Assembly: GCA_046330315.1 (NCBI GenBank)
Contig: JAXLSZ010000005.1
Location: 372,001 to 436,000 of the forward strand
Length of the DNA stretch: 64,000 nucleotides
Reading direction: 5' to 3'
Origin: JAXLSZ01 sp046330315
Lineage (GTDB): Bacteria; Actinomycetota; Thermoleophilia; Solirubrobacterales; 70-9
A program made the translations under genes and the position numbers. Positions 15,786-24,026 of this stretch are shown in pieces (position 1 is the first letter of the stretch; each line of letters begins with the position of its first letter). The notes below the pieces were generated by a model, which was not told where the DNA came from, did no database searches, and saw nothing but the letters and a program-made list of their open reading frames with translations.

Positions 15786-16904
15786 TTATCTCCCCCGCCC
15801 CGCCAGCTCCCCGTAGAGCTCGGCGGTCTGGGCGGCTATCCGCTCCCACGAGAAGGGACCCGCCGCGGCCCGGCGGGCCGCGGCGGCGAGCTCCTCCCGG
15901 GCCCCCGCGTCGCCGAGCAGCTCCGCGATCGCCCCGCGCAGCGCCTCGGGGTCACCGGGCGCCACGAGGCGGGCCGCGCCGTGGTCCTCGGCGAGCTCCG
16001 GGAAGCCGCCCACCGCCGAGAGCACCATCGGCCTGCCGAAGGCGAGCGCCGTGTAGAGGACGCCGGAGTGCTCGGCGTCGCGGTAGGGGAGCACGACCAC
16101 CTCGGCGCGGCGGAAGATCGCCGGGATCTCGGCCTCCTCGACGTAGCGGGTCACGAACCGCACCTTCCCGGGAGCCCGCGCCGCGAGGCCGCGCAGCTCC
16201 TCCAGCGGCATCCGCGGGTTGCCGACGATCCACAGCTCGGCGCCGTTCAGGCCCGCGAAGGCCCGCAGCAGGACGTCGAGGCCCTTGTAGGGGCGGAGCA
16301 GCCCGAAGAAGAGGATCACCGGGCCCTCCGCGCCCTCGAGCTCGGCCGGCAGCGGGCGCTCGGAGCCGAGCCGCGTCAGGTAGTCGAGGGCGCCGTGGGG
16401 GATCACCCGGACCGGCGGGCCTCCCGGGCCCAGCAGCTCGCGCAGGCGCCCGGCGCCCGCCTCGGAGTGGGCGATCACGGCGTCCATCGCGCCGAAGAGG
16501 CCGCGGGCGGTGCGGAGCTCGCGCCGGGAGGGCCGCGGCGTCAGCACGTAGTGGGCGGTCATCACCCTGGGGCGGGGGGGCGGCAGCAGCCAGCGGTCCA
16601 GCGCCGGGGCGGTCAGCCACTGGTAGTGGACGACGTCGGCGTCCAGGGCGCCGCGCAGCCGCGCCATGCCGGCCAGGTGCTCGGCCGCCTTCAGCGCCCT
16701 CCTGCCGGGCGCCGCGAGGCCGCGTGCGGAGGTGCGCCGGTAGAACAGCTCGCGCACCGCGAACCCCTCGGGTGGCGGCAGCTCGCCGTAGAGGAAGCGG
16801 CTGGTCAGCAGCCCGACCTCGAGCCCGGCGCCGGCCAGCGCCGCGGCGAGGGCGCGGTCGTACTGGGGCGTGAACGCCGAGGGGTCGACGAGCTGAACGC
16901 GCAT
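15786..16904 (-). CDS. Glycosyltransferase family 4 (GT-B fold)
   Basis: The 372-residue protein has the two-domain GT-B shape: the N-terminal domain contains DADVVHYQWLTAPALDRWL (about 88-106), and the C-terminal domain holds VILFFGLLRPYKGLDVLLRA (about 195-214), VRFVTRYVEEAEIP and the nucleotide-sugar loop DAEHSGVLYTALAFGRPMVL (about 290-309), the E-x7-E-like signature variant. It starts the leftward operon. The ATG at 16904 lies eight bases after CATAAT (16918-16913), so a leaderless mRNA is likely. The -10 overlaps that of the divergent family-2 transferase. It probably adds one sugar of the repeat unit. Confidence 0.9.
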   Translation of the reverse strand: MRVQLVDPSAFTPQYDRALAAALAGAGLEVGLLTSRFLYGELPPPEGFAVRELFYRRTSARGLAAPGRRALKAAEHLAGMARLRGALDADVVHYQWLTAPALDRWLLPPPRPRVMTAHYVLTPRPSRRELRTARGLFGAMDAVIAHSEAGAGRLRELLGPGGPPVRVIPHGALDYLTRLGSERPLPAELEGAEGPVILFFGLLRPYKGLDVLLRAFAGLNGAELWIVGNPRMPLEELRGLAARAPGKVRFVTRYVEEAEIPAIFRRAEVVVLPYRDAEHSGVLYTALAFGRPMVLSAVGGFPELAEDHGAARLVAPGDPEALRGAIAELLGDAGAREELAAAARRAAAGPFSWERIAAQTAELYGELAGRGR

Positions 16905-16912
16905 CGTGGGCG

Positions 16913-16920
16913 ATTATGGT
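16913..16920. promoter_or_regulatory. Overlapping divergent leaderless promoters
   Basis: The minus-strand -10 CATAAT (16918-16913) and the plus-strand -10 TATGGT (16915-16920) share four bases. Each lies eight bases from the start codon of its gene (ATG at 16904 leftward, GTG at 16929 rightward), so the two transcripts would start about 25 bases apart on opposite strands and compete for polymerase. No good -35 was seen. Confidence 0.5.
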
Positions 16921-16928
16921 GGCGGGTC

Positions 16929-17873
16929 GTGCCGCCGGAGCTCTCCTACTGCGTGGTGAACACGAACGGCCGGGAGTACCTGCTCTCCTGCCTGGAGTCG
17001 ATCGAGCGCACCCACCCCGAGGGCGTCGAGCGCGAGGTCCTCGTCCTCGACAACGCCTCCACGGACGGCTCCCCCGAGGCGGTGCGGGCCCTGGAGAGGC
17101 CGGGCCTGCGGCTGATCGCGCTGGAGCGCCGGGAGGGCAAGGCGGCCAACGACTCAGCCCTGCTGCGCGAGGCCGCCGGGCGCTACTGCCTGCTGCTAAA
17201 CGAGGACTCCGAGCTTCGCCCCGGCGCGGTCGCGGCGCTGCTCGAGGCGATGGACGCCAACCCCGGTGCGGCCGCCGCCACCCCCCAGCTCCTCGACTCG
17301 GCCGGGCGGGCGGTGCCCTGCGCCTGGCGCTTCCCCGGGGTCGGCACGGCCCTGATCGGCGCCGTCTTCCTGCACCGGCTGCTGACCGTGCAGAGCCGTG
17401 GGAGCTCGACCCGGCCCGTGGACTGGGCCCAGTCCAGCGCCCTGATCGTGCGCCGCGAGATGGCCCGCGAGGTCGGCTACCTCGACCCCGGCTTCTTCGT
17501 CTACTACGACGAGTGCGACTTCTGCCGTCGCCTCCACGACGCCGGCCACCACGTGCTCTTCGTCCCCGCCGCCCGGGCGGTCCACCACGACCAGCTCTCC
17601 ACCGACCTCTCGGCCGGGCTGCCGAGGATCGTCGAGTTCCACCGCAACCGCGACCTCTACATGCGAAAGCACCACTCCGCGGCGGCGGCCCTCGCGGTCC
17701 GGGTCCTGACCGCCTGGAGCTACGGGCTGAGGGCGCTGGCCGCAACGGCGCTGCGCCGCGCCACCGCGCCGGTCTTCCGCGCCCACGCCCGCCAGGCACT
17801 GTTCCCGGCCCGCGGCGAGGGGCTTCGGGGGCGGGCGCACCGGAACGCGCGCGACCGTTCATCGCTTCGTTAG
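16929..17873 (+). CDS. Glycosyltransferase family 2 (rhamnosyltransferase-like)
   Basis: The 314-residue cytosolic GT-A enzyme has no transmembrane helix. LSYCVVNTNGREYLLSCLES (about 5-24), VLVLDNASTDGSPEAV (about 38-53) and LLLNEDSELRPGAVAALLEA carry the donor-binding motifs. The segment SSALIVRREMAREVGYLDPG then FFVYYDECDFCRRLHDAGHH is the usual C-terminal acceptor signature of rhamnosyl-type family-2 enzymes (about 175-215). The GTG at 16929 is eight bases after TATGGT. It is the only transferase here transcribed rightward, opposite to its neighbours. The product sugar is not determined. Confidence 0.88.
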   Translation: MPPELSYCVVNTNGREYLLSCLESIERTHPEGVEREVLVLDNASTDGSPEAVRALERPGLRLIALERREGKAANDSALLREAAGRYCLLLNEDSELRPGAVAALLEAMDANPGAAAATPQLLDSAGRAVPCAWRFPGVGTALIGAVFLHRLLTVQSRGSSTRPVDWAQSSALIVRREMAREVGYLDPGFFVYYDECDFCRRLHDAGHHVLFVPAARAVHHDQLSTDLSAGLPRIVEFHRNRDLYMRKHHSAAAALAVRVLTAWSYGLRALAATALRRATAPVFRAHARQALFPARGEGLRGRAHRNARDRSSLR

Positions 17874-18007
17874 CGCGGGCGTGCCATGTGGCGGAATACG
17901 GATGCCCCGGGGTCGGCTCAGGGGTGAGACTTTCACGAACCCGCCCTCCGATCTCGATCCGATCCCTGGGGAGCGGTGGAAGGGAGTTGTCCTGGTGAAG
18001 CAAAGCA

Positions 18008-20284
18008 TTGCCCCCCCCCGGTCGGCTTCGGCTAGCCATCGCCGCTCTCGCACTCCTGTTGTGCTCCCTCCTCCTGGGCCTCCTGCTCCTGGCGGCCGAC
18101 CCCTCCCGGGCCCAGGGCGCCCAGTGCCCGGCACCCACCGTTAGCCTCGACGGCAGCACGGTGACTGGGACCGCCTGCGCGGAGGAGATCATCGTCACCT
18201 CTCCAGATGTCAACCTGGTCAACGGCGGCGGCGGTGACGACGTCATCTACGTCAATCCGGAGGTCGAGGTCGTGTACGGCGGCGAGGGCGATGACGCGAT
18301 CTACGGCGAGCTGCCCCAGACCGAAACCGGGGTCGCGCTTCCCGGGGCCGAGGTCCCGCAGTTCATCATCGCGCCCGGCCGCGCCAGGCGCCCGGTGGTG
18401 CGGCGAATCCGTCACCGCGGGGCGGTCGCGACGATCAGCACCGCCTGCCCCAACCCCCCGGCCAGCTGCTACGGGGGCCTGGGCAGCCAGGCCCTTTACG
18501 GAAACTCCGGCGACGACAAGATCTTTGGCGAGCGTGGCGACGACAACCTCTACGGCGAGGGCGGCAAGGACGCCCTCTACGGAGGCATCGGCGACGACGG
18601 GACGATCCAGCTCGACGCCAGCAACCCCGGCGTGTTCGAAAACGACGGCTCCGACCTGCTCTCCGGCGGCCTGGGGGCCGACACCCTAGACGGCAACGCC
18701 GACAACGACATCGTGCGCGGCGACGGCACCGGCGACACCATCGCCGGCGGTGCCGACACCGACACGCTGAGCTTTTCCACCGCAGTCACCCCCGGCTTCG
18801 CCGGGGCGGTGAGCGACGCCGGCGGCACCCAGATCGACAACTTCCCGCCCGACACCGACACAGATGAGCGCGGTGTCTACGTCCGCCTCGACGGCACCGA
18901 TGCCTGCACGACGACCGAGCCAGACGGCACCCTCAAGCACTACCAGGCCTGCAACACCGAATCAGACTGGGGGGCGCGCTACGGCGGTGGGCGCGATCAG
19001 ATCACCGCGACGAGCTTCGAGAACATCATCGGCTCGCCCTTCGCCGATTACATCGTCGGCTCGGACACCGCCAACCGGATCGACGCCGGGGGCGGGGCCG
19101 ACGTGGTCCTCGCCAAGGACGGCGCCGATGTCATTTACGGCGGCGCCGACGGCGACTACATCGACGGGGGCGGCGGCTCAGACACCGCATACGGGCGAGA
19201 CGGAGTGGCCAACACGACCGCCAACAACTGCACCGGGGTCGAGTCAAAGCCCGCCGGGGACTGCTCGGGCACCGCGAAGGCGGTCACCGAGCGCACCCGC
19301 TCGCTGATCAGCGTCGGCTACATGATCACCCAGCCCCCGGTCAACCCGGCCTGGGTCTCGCTCTACCTGACCGGCTCGAACAGCGCAACCGACAACGTCG
19401 ATGTCACCTACACGGTCGGGAACCCCGACTCGGTGAGCTTCAGCCGCGTCGCGGGCGCCTACTTCGACACCTCCGCCTCGGCGGCCTCGGAGGGCTGCAC
19501 GGTCGCCACCGACGGCCAGGGCAACGGCACCTCGGTGACCTGCTCCCTGCCGCGAGCGCTGGACGCGATCACACTGGCCGGGATGGGCGGCGCCGACCGC
19601 CTGACGATCTCAGGCTTCCTGGAGACCGCCAGCCCGGTGCTCCTGGGCGGCCAGGGCGGCGAGACCCTGCTCCAAGGCGCCAACAACACCGAGGACCTGC
19701 TGGTCGACGGGCCGGGGGTCGCGGGGGACACGCTGAAGACGCTGGCACGCGATGACGCGGTGATCAACAACGAGGGCGCCGACGTCCTCGAAGGCGGCTA
19801 CGGCAACGACCTGCTCGTCTCAGCGGCAGTCTGCAACGGCGACACGATCAACGGCGCCGGTGGCGGGATCACGGACGGTGGCAAGAACAACGCATCGTGG
19901 GCGCAGCTGAAGGGAAGCGGCGTCGTGGCAGACTTGGCGGTCCTGATCGGTGGCAATTACTACGGAAAGGCCGGGGATGAGGCCGGTCAGAACGGGCCGG
20001 CTTGCAGTACAGGATCGCTCGCAGACCTCTTCAACGTGATTGATCTTGAGGGTTCCAACCAAGATGATGCGCTCCTAGGGGGAGGTGGCGACAACGACCT
20101 GCTCGGGCACGATGGCCAAGACGCTTTGACGGGCAGAAATGGAGGGGACACACTCTCCTCTTGGAAGGATAGCGGCACCAAGGATGACGACAATTGTGGA
20201 GGAGATAACGATCTGGCCCGAGTCGACAGCAACGATGTCTGGCAGGGCCAAGATCGCAGTTGTGACCGTCACGAGTACGAGTAA
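18008..20284 (+). CDS. Secreted RTX-type (hemolysin-like calcium-binding) repeat protein, start disrupted by a C9 tract
   Basis: The body of 758 residues begins with a long hydrophobic segment (LRLAIAALALLLCSLLLGLL) followed by a probable cleavage site after SRAQG, and continues with nonapeptide GGxGxDxUx-type calcium-binding repeats: GGGGDDVIY, GGEGDDAIYG, GNSGDDKIFGERGDDNLYGE (about 155-175), then further clusters near 210, 360 and 700. The C-terminal part is Asp/Asn-rich. The only in-frame start is TTG at 18008 with no ribosome site. A GTG at 17995 has a good GGAAGGGAG site but is in another frame, and the nine Cs at 18011-18019 join the two if one C is removed. It may be adhesive or structural. 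Part of the 3' end has lower GC. Confidence 0.78.
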   Translation: MPPPGRLRLAIAALALLLCSLLLGLLLLAADPSRAQGAQCPAPTVSLDGSTVTGTACAEEIIVTSPDVNLVNGGGGDDVIYVNPEVEVVYGGEGDDAIYGELPQTETGVALPGAEVPQFIIAPGRARRPVVRRIRHRGAVATISTACPNPPASCYGGLGSQALYGNSGDDKIFGERGDDNLYGEGGKDALYGGIGDDGTIQLDASNPGVFENDGSDLLSGGLGADTLDGNADNDIVRGDGTGDTIAGGADTDTLSFSTAVTPGFAGAVSDAGGTQIDNFPPDTDTDERGVYVRLDGTDACTTTEPDGTLKHYQACNTESDWGARYGGGRDQITATSFENIIGSPFADYIVGSDTANRIDAGGGADVVLAKDGADVIYGGADGDYIDGGGGSDTAYGRDGVANTTANNCTGVESKPAGDCSGTAKAVTERTRSLISVGYMITQPPVNPAWVSLYLTGSNSATDNVDVTYTVGNPDSVSFSRVAGAYFDTSASAASEGCTVATDGQGNGTSVTCSLPRALDAITLAGMGGADRLTISGFLETASPVLLGGQGGETLLQGANNTEDLLVDGPGVAGDTLKTLARDDAVINNEGADVLEGGYGNDLLVSAAVCNGDTINGAGGGITDGGKNNASWAQLKGSGVVADLAVLIGGNYYGKAGDEAGQNGPACSTGSLADLFNVIDLEGSNQDDALLGGGGDNDLLGHDGQDALTGRNGGDTLSSWKDSGTKDDDNCGGDNDLARVDSNDVWQGQDRSCDRHEYE

Positions 20285-20336
20285 ACTGCACCACGACAGC
20301 CGGGAGCGCTCAACTGTGTCACCATTTTATTGCTGC

Positions 20337-20837
20337 ATGAAACGGTGGAGTGATGTCACTGCTCCCCGCGCTTGCACGCGTTACACCCGTATGCCAGTTG
20401 GCATTGCACTAGTTGCATTGGTGAGTCTGGCCTGGGCATCGGCGGTCGCCCACGCCACCATCTACCAAACACACCGCGACGGATTGAGTGTTCTTGTTAG
20501 TACACGGGGCAAGCGGGTGCTTCGACTGAAGGTCGAAGGCATGATGCACTGCAACGACGGGCGGACCTCAGGGTCCGGCGCGGACCTGAATCCCTTTTCT
20601 CAGTTTGGCCGCACGAACCCCCGAACGGGACGGTTCACCGACCGGTTCGCCAGAAATGGAGACGGTGGGCTCTTTCGGCAGGAAGTCCGAGGACACGTCA
20701 CCGCCAAGCGAGTACTTGGATTCTATTCAGCCGTTAGCTCCTCAGAGCACCGTTGCTGGACGGGCCGAAGCGTTCAGGACCCGTGGGTCCGGTTCGTAGC
20801 AAGGCGAGTCAACCTCCCGGCGGGCGGCAAGGGGTAG
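20337..20837 (+). CDS. Secreted hypothetical protein of about 166 residues
   Basis: No family is recognised. MKRW at the start and a hydrophobic stretch PVGIALVALVSLAWASAVAH look like a signal peptide with positively charged N-region. If so, the mature chain begins near TIYQTHRDG and contains two Cys (about residues 82 and 141) that could pair. An alternative ATG at 20391 would remove the charged part and leave a weaker signal. No ribosome-binding site is visible for either. The DNA is lower in GC than most of the window, so the gene may be acquired. It follows the RTX gene by about 50 bases and could be co-transcribed. Confidence 0.55.
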   Translation: MKRWSDVTAPRACTRYTRMPVGIALVALVSLAWASAVAHATIYQTHRDGLSVLVSTRGKRVLRLKVEGMMHCNDGRTSGSGADLNPFSQFGRTNPRTGRFTDRFARNGDGGLFRQEVRGHVTAKRVLGFYSAVSSSEHRCWTGRSVQDPWVRFVARRVNLPAGGKG

Positions 20838-21037
20838 GGCACTTGGAGGGGCGGGTTCCCTGCACTTGCCACTCGTGGGCCCGAAGGGGGCAGGCGCGCC
20901 TTGCTGGACTGGTGGCGCCGGCGGAGAGGTAAGCGCGATGGTCGTTTGGGGGCAAGGTCACTGCTGAGCCTCACACCGGGGTCAGGGTCCCGACAGCCCT
21001 CCCCTCAGGCCTGCGGGCCGGCTTTGATGGAGTCGGG

Positions 21038-22378
21038 CTAGCCCAGGAAGCGGGCGAGGGCAAAGGTCTCGGCCGCCGTGGAGGTGGATCGAGAATGCCC
21101 GGCGACGATCAAGCGCCCGCTGTTTGGCTCAATCGCCAGCGAGACAGCGGTTGCGTCGAACCCGATCCGGTGAGTCGAGACCCCCTCGCCGCCAAAGGAC
21201 GAATCGAGACGCCCGTCGGGCAGGTACCTCAGCAGCACGACCCGCCGGCGTGTGTCGCCAAGCCTGCCTCCCAGGAGCTGGCCACCGAGAACGGCGATGC
21301 GACCGTGCCGGATGGCGGTGTCGGTCGGGAAGGCGTCGATCAGTCCGCTCGTCGCGATTCCATCTGACGAGAAGCTCCGGTCGAAATCGCCGTTCTGGCG
21401 AAGTCGTGTCAGCACGATCCTGTTGGAGAATCCCTTGTGCCGATAGCTGTCGCCCGCGATCACGACCCGACGATTCCATTGCAGCTCGACATGCGTGGCG
21501 TAGGCAGATGAGAGCCAGGCGACGCGGCCGTTCCTGTTTGAACCGAAGGCGTGGTCAAGGCGCCCGGCCTTGGTGAGGCGAATCGCCAGCATCCTCTGTG
21601 AGTGACCATAGGACCCGCCCACCGCGACGATCTTCCCGTCTGGTTGGAGCGCAATGGAATCGAGACTGGAGCCAGGAGCGACCCCCAGCTTGCGACTTTG
21701 GGTCAGCCAGAAGACGCCGTGATCGGCGAAGGTCGGGTCGGCAGCGCCGTTCAGGCCGAAGCGTGCCACGAACCCTCTCGACTCACCTGTCCCGAAGAGG
21801 TCGTACCCCGCGACGACGATCTTGCCGTTGCGTTGAACCGCCACGTCGTTCACCCCGTCGGAGCCGAACACCGTGGCGCGGCCGAAGGACTGGCCGAAGC
21901 TGCCGTCCCATGATCCGTCGAAGTTGAGACGGCCGATGATTCCAATGCCGCTGCTACCGGCGACCAGAATTCCCCGGCCATCTTGGAGGACCGCCGAGGT
22001 GACGCGATCGCTGCAGACAGGGTCACAGATCTCACCGAAGCTGTCCGGCGGGCTGATCCCGCCGGTGCCAAAGCCTGGGTCGAGCACGCCGTGTTCGTCG
22101 TAGCGCGCCACGACGAAGCCGTCGGTGCTGACACCCGCCGCGATGGTGCGACCGCTACCGAGGGCGATCACCGCCCCGGCATCGCTATCGCCAGAGCCGA
22201 TTTGCGTCGTGACGATCCCGTTGGTCCCGAAGGCCGAGTCGAGGCTTCCCGAAACGGGGTCGGGCGAGGCCTGTGCGGTCGGGGCGACAAGCGCCAGGCC
22301 GAGGAGGCCGAGAATCAGGGTCAATGCGGCTGCTCTGCGAAGCGAGGACATGCCGGGCCAAACCGGGAGGCGAGTCAT
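21038..22378 (-). CDS. Secreted delta-60 repeat (DUF5122) beta-propeller protein
   Basis: The 446-residue protein has a signal peptide (hydrophobic core LTLILGLLGLALVAP, cleavage after AQA near residue 37). The rest is built of repeats of about 50-60 residues, each with a pattern such as LDSAFGTNGIV, LDPGFGTGGIS and LDSSFGGEGVS, and the middle strand IVVAGY/IVAVGG (seven repeats visible). This is the delta-60 family, presumably an extracellular propeller of unknown ligand. ATG at 22376-22378 follows GGAGAG. A TTG start 12 bases upstream is possible. The DNA is lower in GC than the flanking polysaccharide genes. No partner gene is evident. Confidence 0.88.
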   Translation of the reverse strand: MTRLPVWPGMSSLRRAAALTLILGLLGLALVAPTAQASPDPVSGSLDSAFGTNGIVTTQIGSGDSDAGAVIALGSGRTIAAGVSTDGFVVARYDEHGVLDPGFGTGGISPPDSFGEICDPVCSDRVTSAVLQDGRGILVAGSSGIGIIGRLNFDGSWDGSFGQSFGRATVFGSDGVNDVAVQRNGKIVVAGYDLFGTGESRGFVARFGLNGAADPTFADHGVFWLTQSRKLGVAPGSSLDSIALQPDGKIVAVGGSYGHSQRMLAIRLTKAGRLDHAFGSNRNGRVAWLSSAYATHVELQWNRRVVIAGDSYRHKGFSNRIVLTRLRQNGDFDRSFSSDGIATSGLIDAFPTDTAIRHGRIAVLGGQLLGGRLGDTRRRVVLLRYLPDGRLDSSFGGEGVSTHRIGFDATAVSLAIEPNSGRLIVAGHSRSTSTAAETFALARFLG

Positions 22379-22477
22379 CGGTCTCTCCAACCCAGATCAA
22401 GGGTCAGAGTCGCTGACGATGCGAGATCAGCTACCGGATCGCCGCGGGGCGCCCCAGCCAGGGCCGAGTTCACCGGG

Positions 22478-24016
22478 TCACTGGCGCAGGGCGTCCTCGT
22501 CCATCGCCTCGGCCTCGTAGACCTCGGGGATCTCGCCGCGCTCCTCGGAGACGGGGATGGCGCGGAGGCGGGCGGCGAGCTCGCGGGGGCGCAGGAGGAG
22601 AGCCAGCCAGGCGCGCTCGCCCGCGCTGAAGAAGCCGCTGGCCCAGAGCGCCAGGGGATAGGCGGCGATCAGGGCGGCGCGGCCGAGCAGCCCGGCTGCG
22701 CCGGAGGTCGGCATCAGCGCCTCGCCGGCGCCGATCAGCAGGGCGGAGATGGCGACGATCCGGGCCAGGCGGCCCCACTCGTAGGTGACCGGGAAGAGGC
22801 GCTGCGTGAAGACGTACATCAGGGCGAGCACGACGAGGTAGGAGGCGACCAGCGCCAGGCCGGCCCCGACGATCCCCATCGAGGGCACGAGGGCGAGGTT
22901 GAGGCCGATGTTGACGACGGTTGCGGCGAGGGTCGCGGGGAGGTTGAACTCGGTCCGCCCGGTGCGCCCGAGGATCACCACCAGAACCATGTAGAGGGCG
23001 TAGAGGGTGACGCCGGTGGTGATCAGCCCGACCGCCTTGAAGGAGCCGAAGAACTCCGGCGCCGCCAGCAGGCGGACCACCCAGCGGGCCAGCAGCCACA
23101 TCGCGATCACCGCGAAGGCGCAGACGGCGGTGAACAGGGTGACGATCACCGAGTAGGCGCGACGGGCCTCGTCGTCGTCGCGGATCGAGTAGGCGAGCGG
23201 CGGCCAGGCGAGCTGGAAGCCGCGGACGATCACGTTGACCCCCTGGCCGAACTTGACGGCCAGCGAGTAGAGGCCGGCCTCGGCGAGGCCCGCGGAGCGC
23301 ACCAGGATGATCCGGTCGATGAAGTTCAGCGAGTAAAGCGAGAGCTCGGCCGGCATGGTCGGCAGTCCGAAGCGCATGAGCCGGCGCAGCAGCGCCCCGT
23401 CCCAGAGCAGCGAGAGCCGGCGCCGGTGGACGACGATCAGGGCCGCCACGAAGACGGCGCCGGTCGCGTAGCTGCCGAGCAGCAGGCCCCGGGCCCCCTC
23501 CCCCGCCCCGACCACCAGCGCGACCGTCACCGGGATGGTCAGCACGACGTTGGCCATGGTCGTCGCGAAGTAGGCCCGGGCGCGCTCCTCGAGGCGGAAG
23601 ATGGTGAGCAGGAACTCGATCATCGTCAGCACCCAGAGCCCGCCGACCGCGATCCTCAGCAACCCAGGCGCGGAGCGGTCCAGCAGCGCCTCCGAGAGCG
23701 GCTCGGCGAAGGGGAGCGCGATCAGCGCCCCGGCCGTGGTCGCCCAGAAGAGCGCCGCGAAGGAGCTGCGAAGGACGGCGCGGGGATCCTCGCCGGGCTT
23801 GTAGTAGAAGCGCAGCAGGGCCTCGATCAGGCCGAGGCGGACGATGATGCTGGCGGCGACCACCGCCGCGAAGAGGACCTCGGCGGCGCCGTAGTCGGCG
23901 GGCGTCAGGTAGCGCGTGTAGAGCGGCAGCAGCGCCACCGCGACCAGCTTGGAGAGGATGCTGGCGCCGGTGTAGGCGGCGCCGGTTGTCGCCAGGCGGC
24001 GCAGGTAGCCGCTCAT
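22478..24016 (-). CDS. Polysaccharide flippase (Wzx/MATE-like, oligosaccharide flippase family)
   Basis: The 512-residue integral membrane protein has about 12-14 predicted helices with short loops. The N-terminus ATTGAAYTGASILSKLVAVALLP (no more than the first 40 residues shown) is typical of the MviN/Wzx group of the MOP superfamily, followed by YTRYLTPADYGA. It would translocate lipid-linked repeat units across the membrane. It sits directly downstream (10 bases) of the polymerase-like gene, in the normal Wzx/Wzy order, and after the UDP-sugar dehydratase. The acidic C-terminal tail (EEALDEDALRQ-like, about the last 25 residues) is not part of the transport fold. Confidence 0.9.
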   Translation of the reverse strand: MSGYLRRLATTGAAYTGASILSKLVAVALLPLYTRYLTPADYGAAEVLFAAVVAASIIVRLGLIEALLRFYYKPGEDPRAVLRSSFAALFWATTAGALIALPFAEPLSEALLDRSAPGLLRIAVGGLWVLTMIEFLLTIFRLEERARAYFATTMANVVLTIPVTVALVVGAGEGARGLLLGSYATGAVFVAALIVVHRRRLSLLWDGALLRRLMRFGLPTMPAELSLYSLNFIDRIILVRSAGLAEAGLYSLAVKFGQGVNVIVRGFQLAWPPLAYSIRDDDEARRAYSVIVTLFTAVCAFAVIAMWLLARWVVRLLAAPEFFGSFKAVGLITTGVTLYALYMVLVVILGRTGRTEFNLPATLAATVVNIGLNLALVPSMGIVGAGLALVASYLVVLALMYVFTQRLFPVTYEWGRLARIVAISALLIGAGEALMPTSGAAGLLGRAALIAAYPLALWASGFFSAGERAWLALLLRPRELAARLRAIPVSEERGEIPEVYEAEAMDEDALRQ

Positions 24017-24026
24017 CGGGGCGAGC

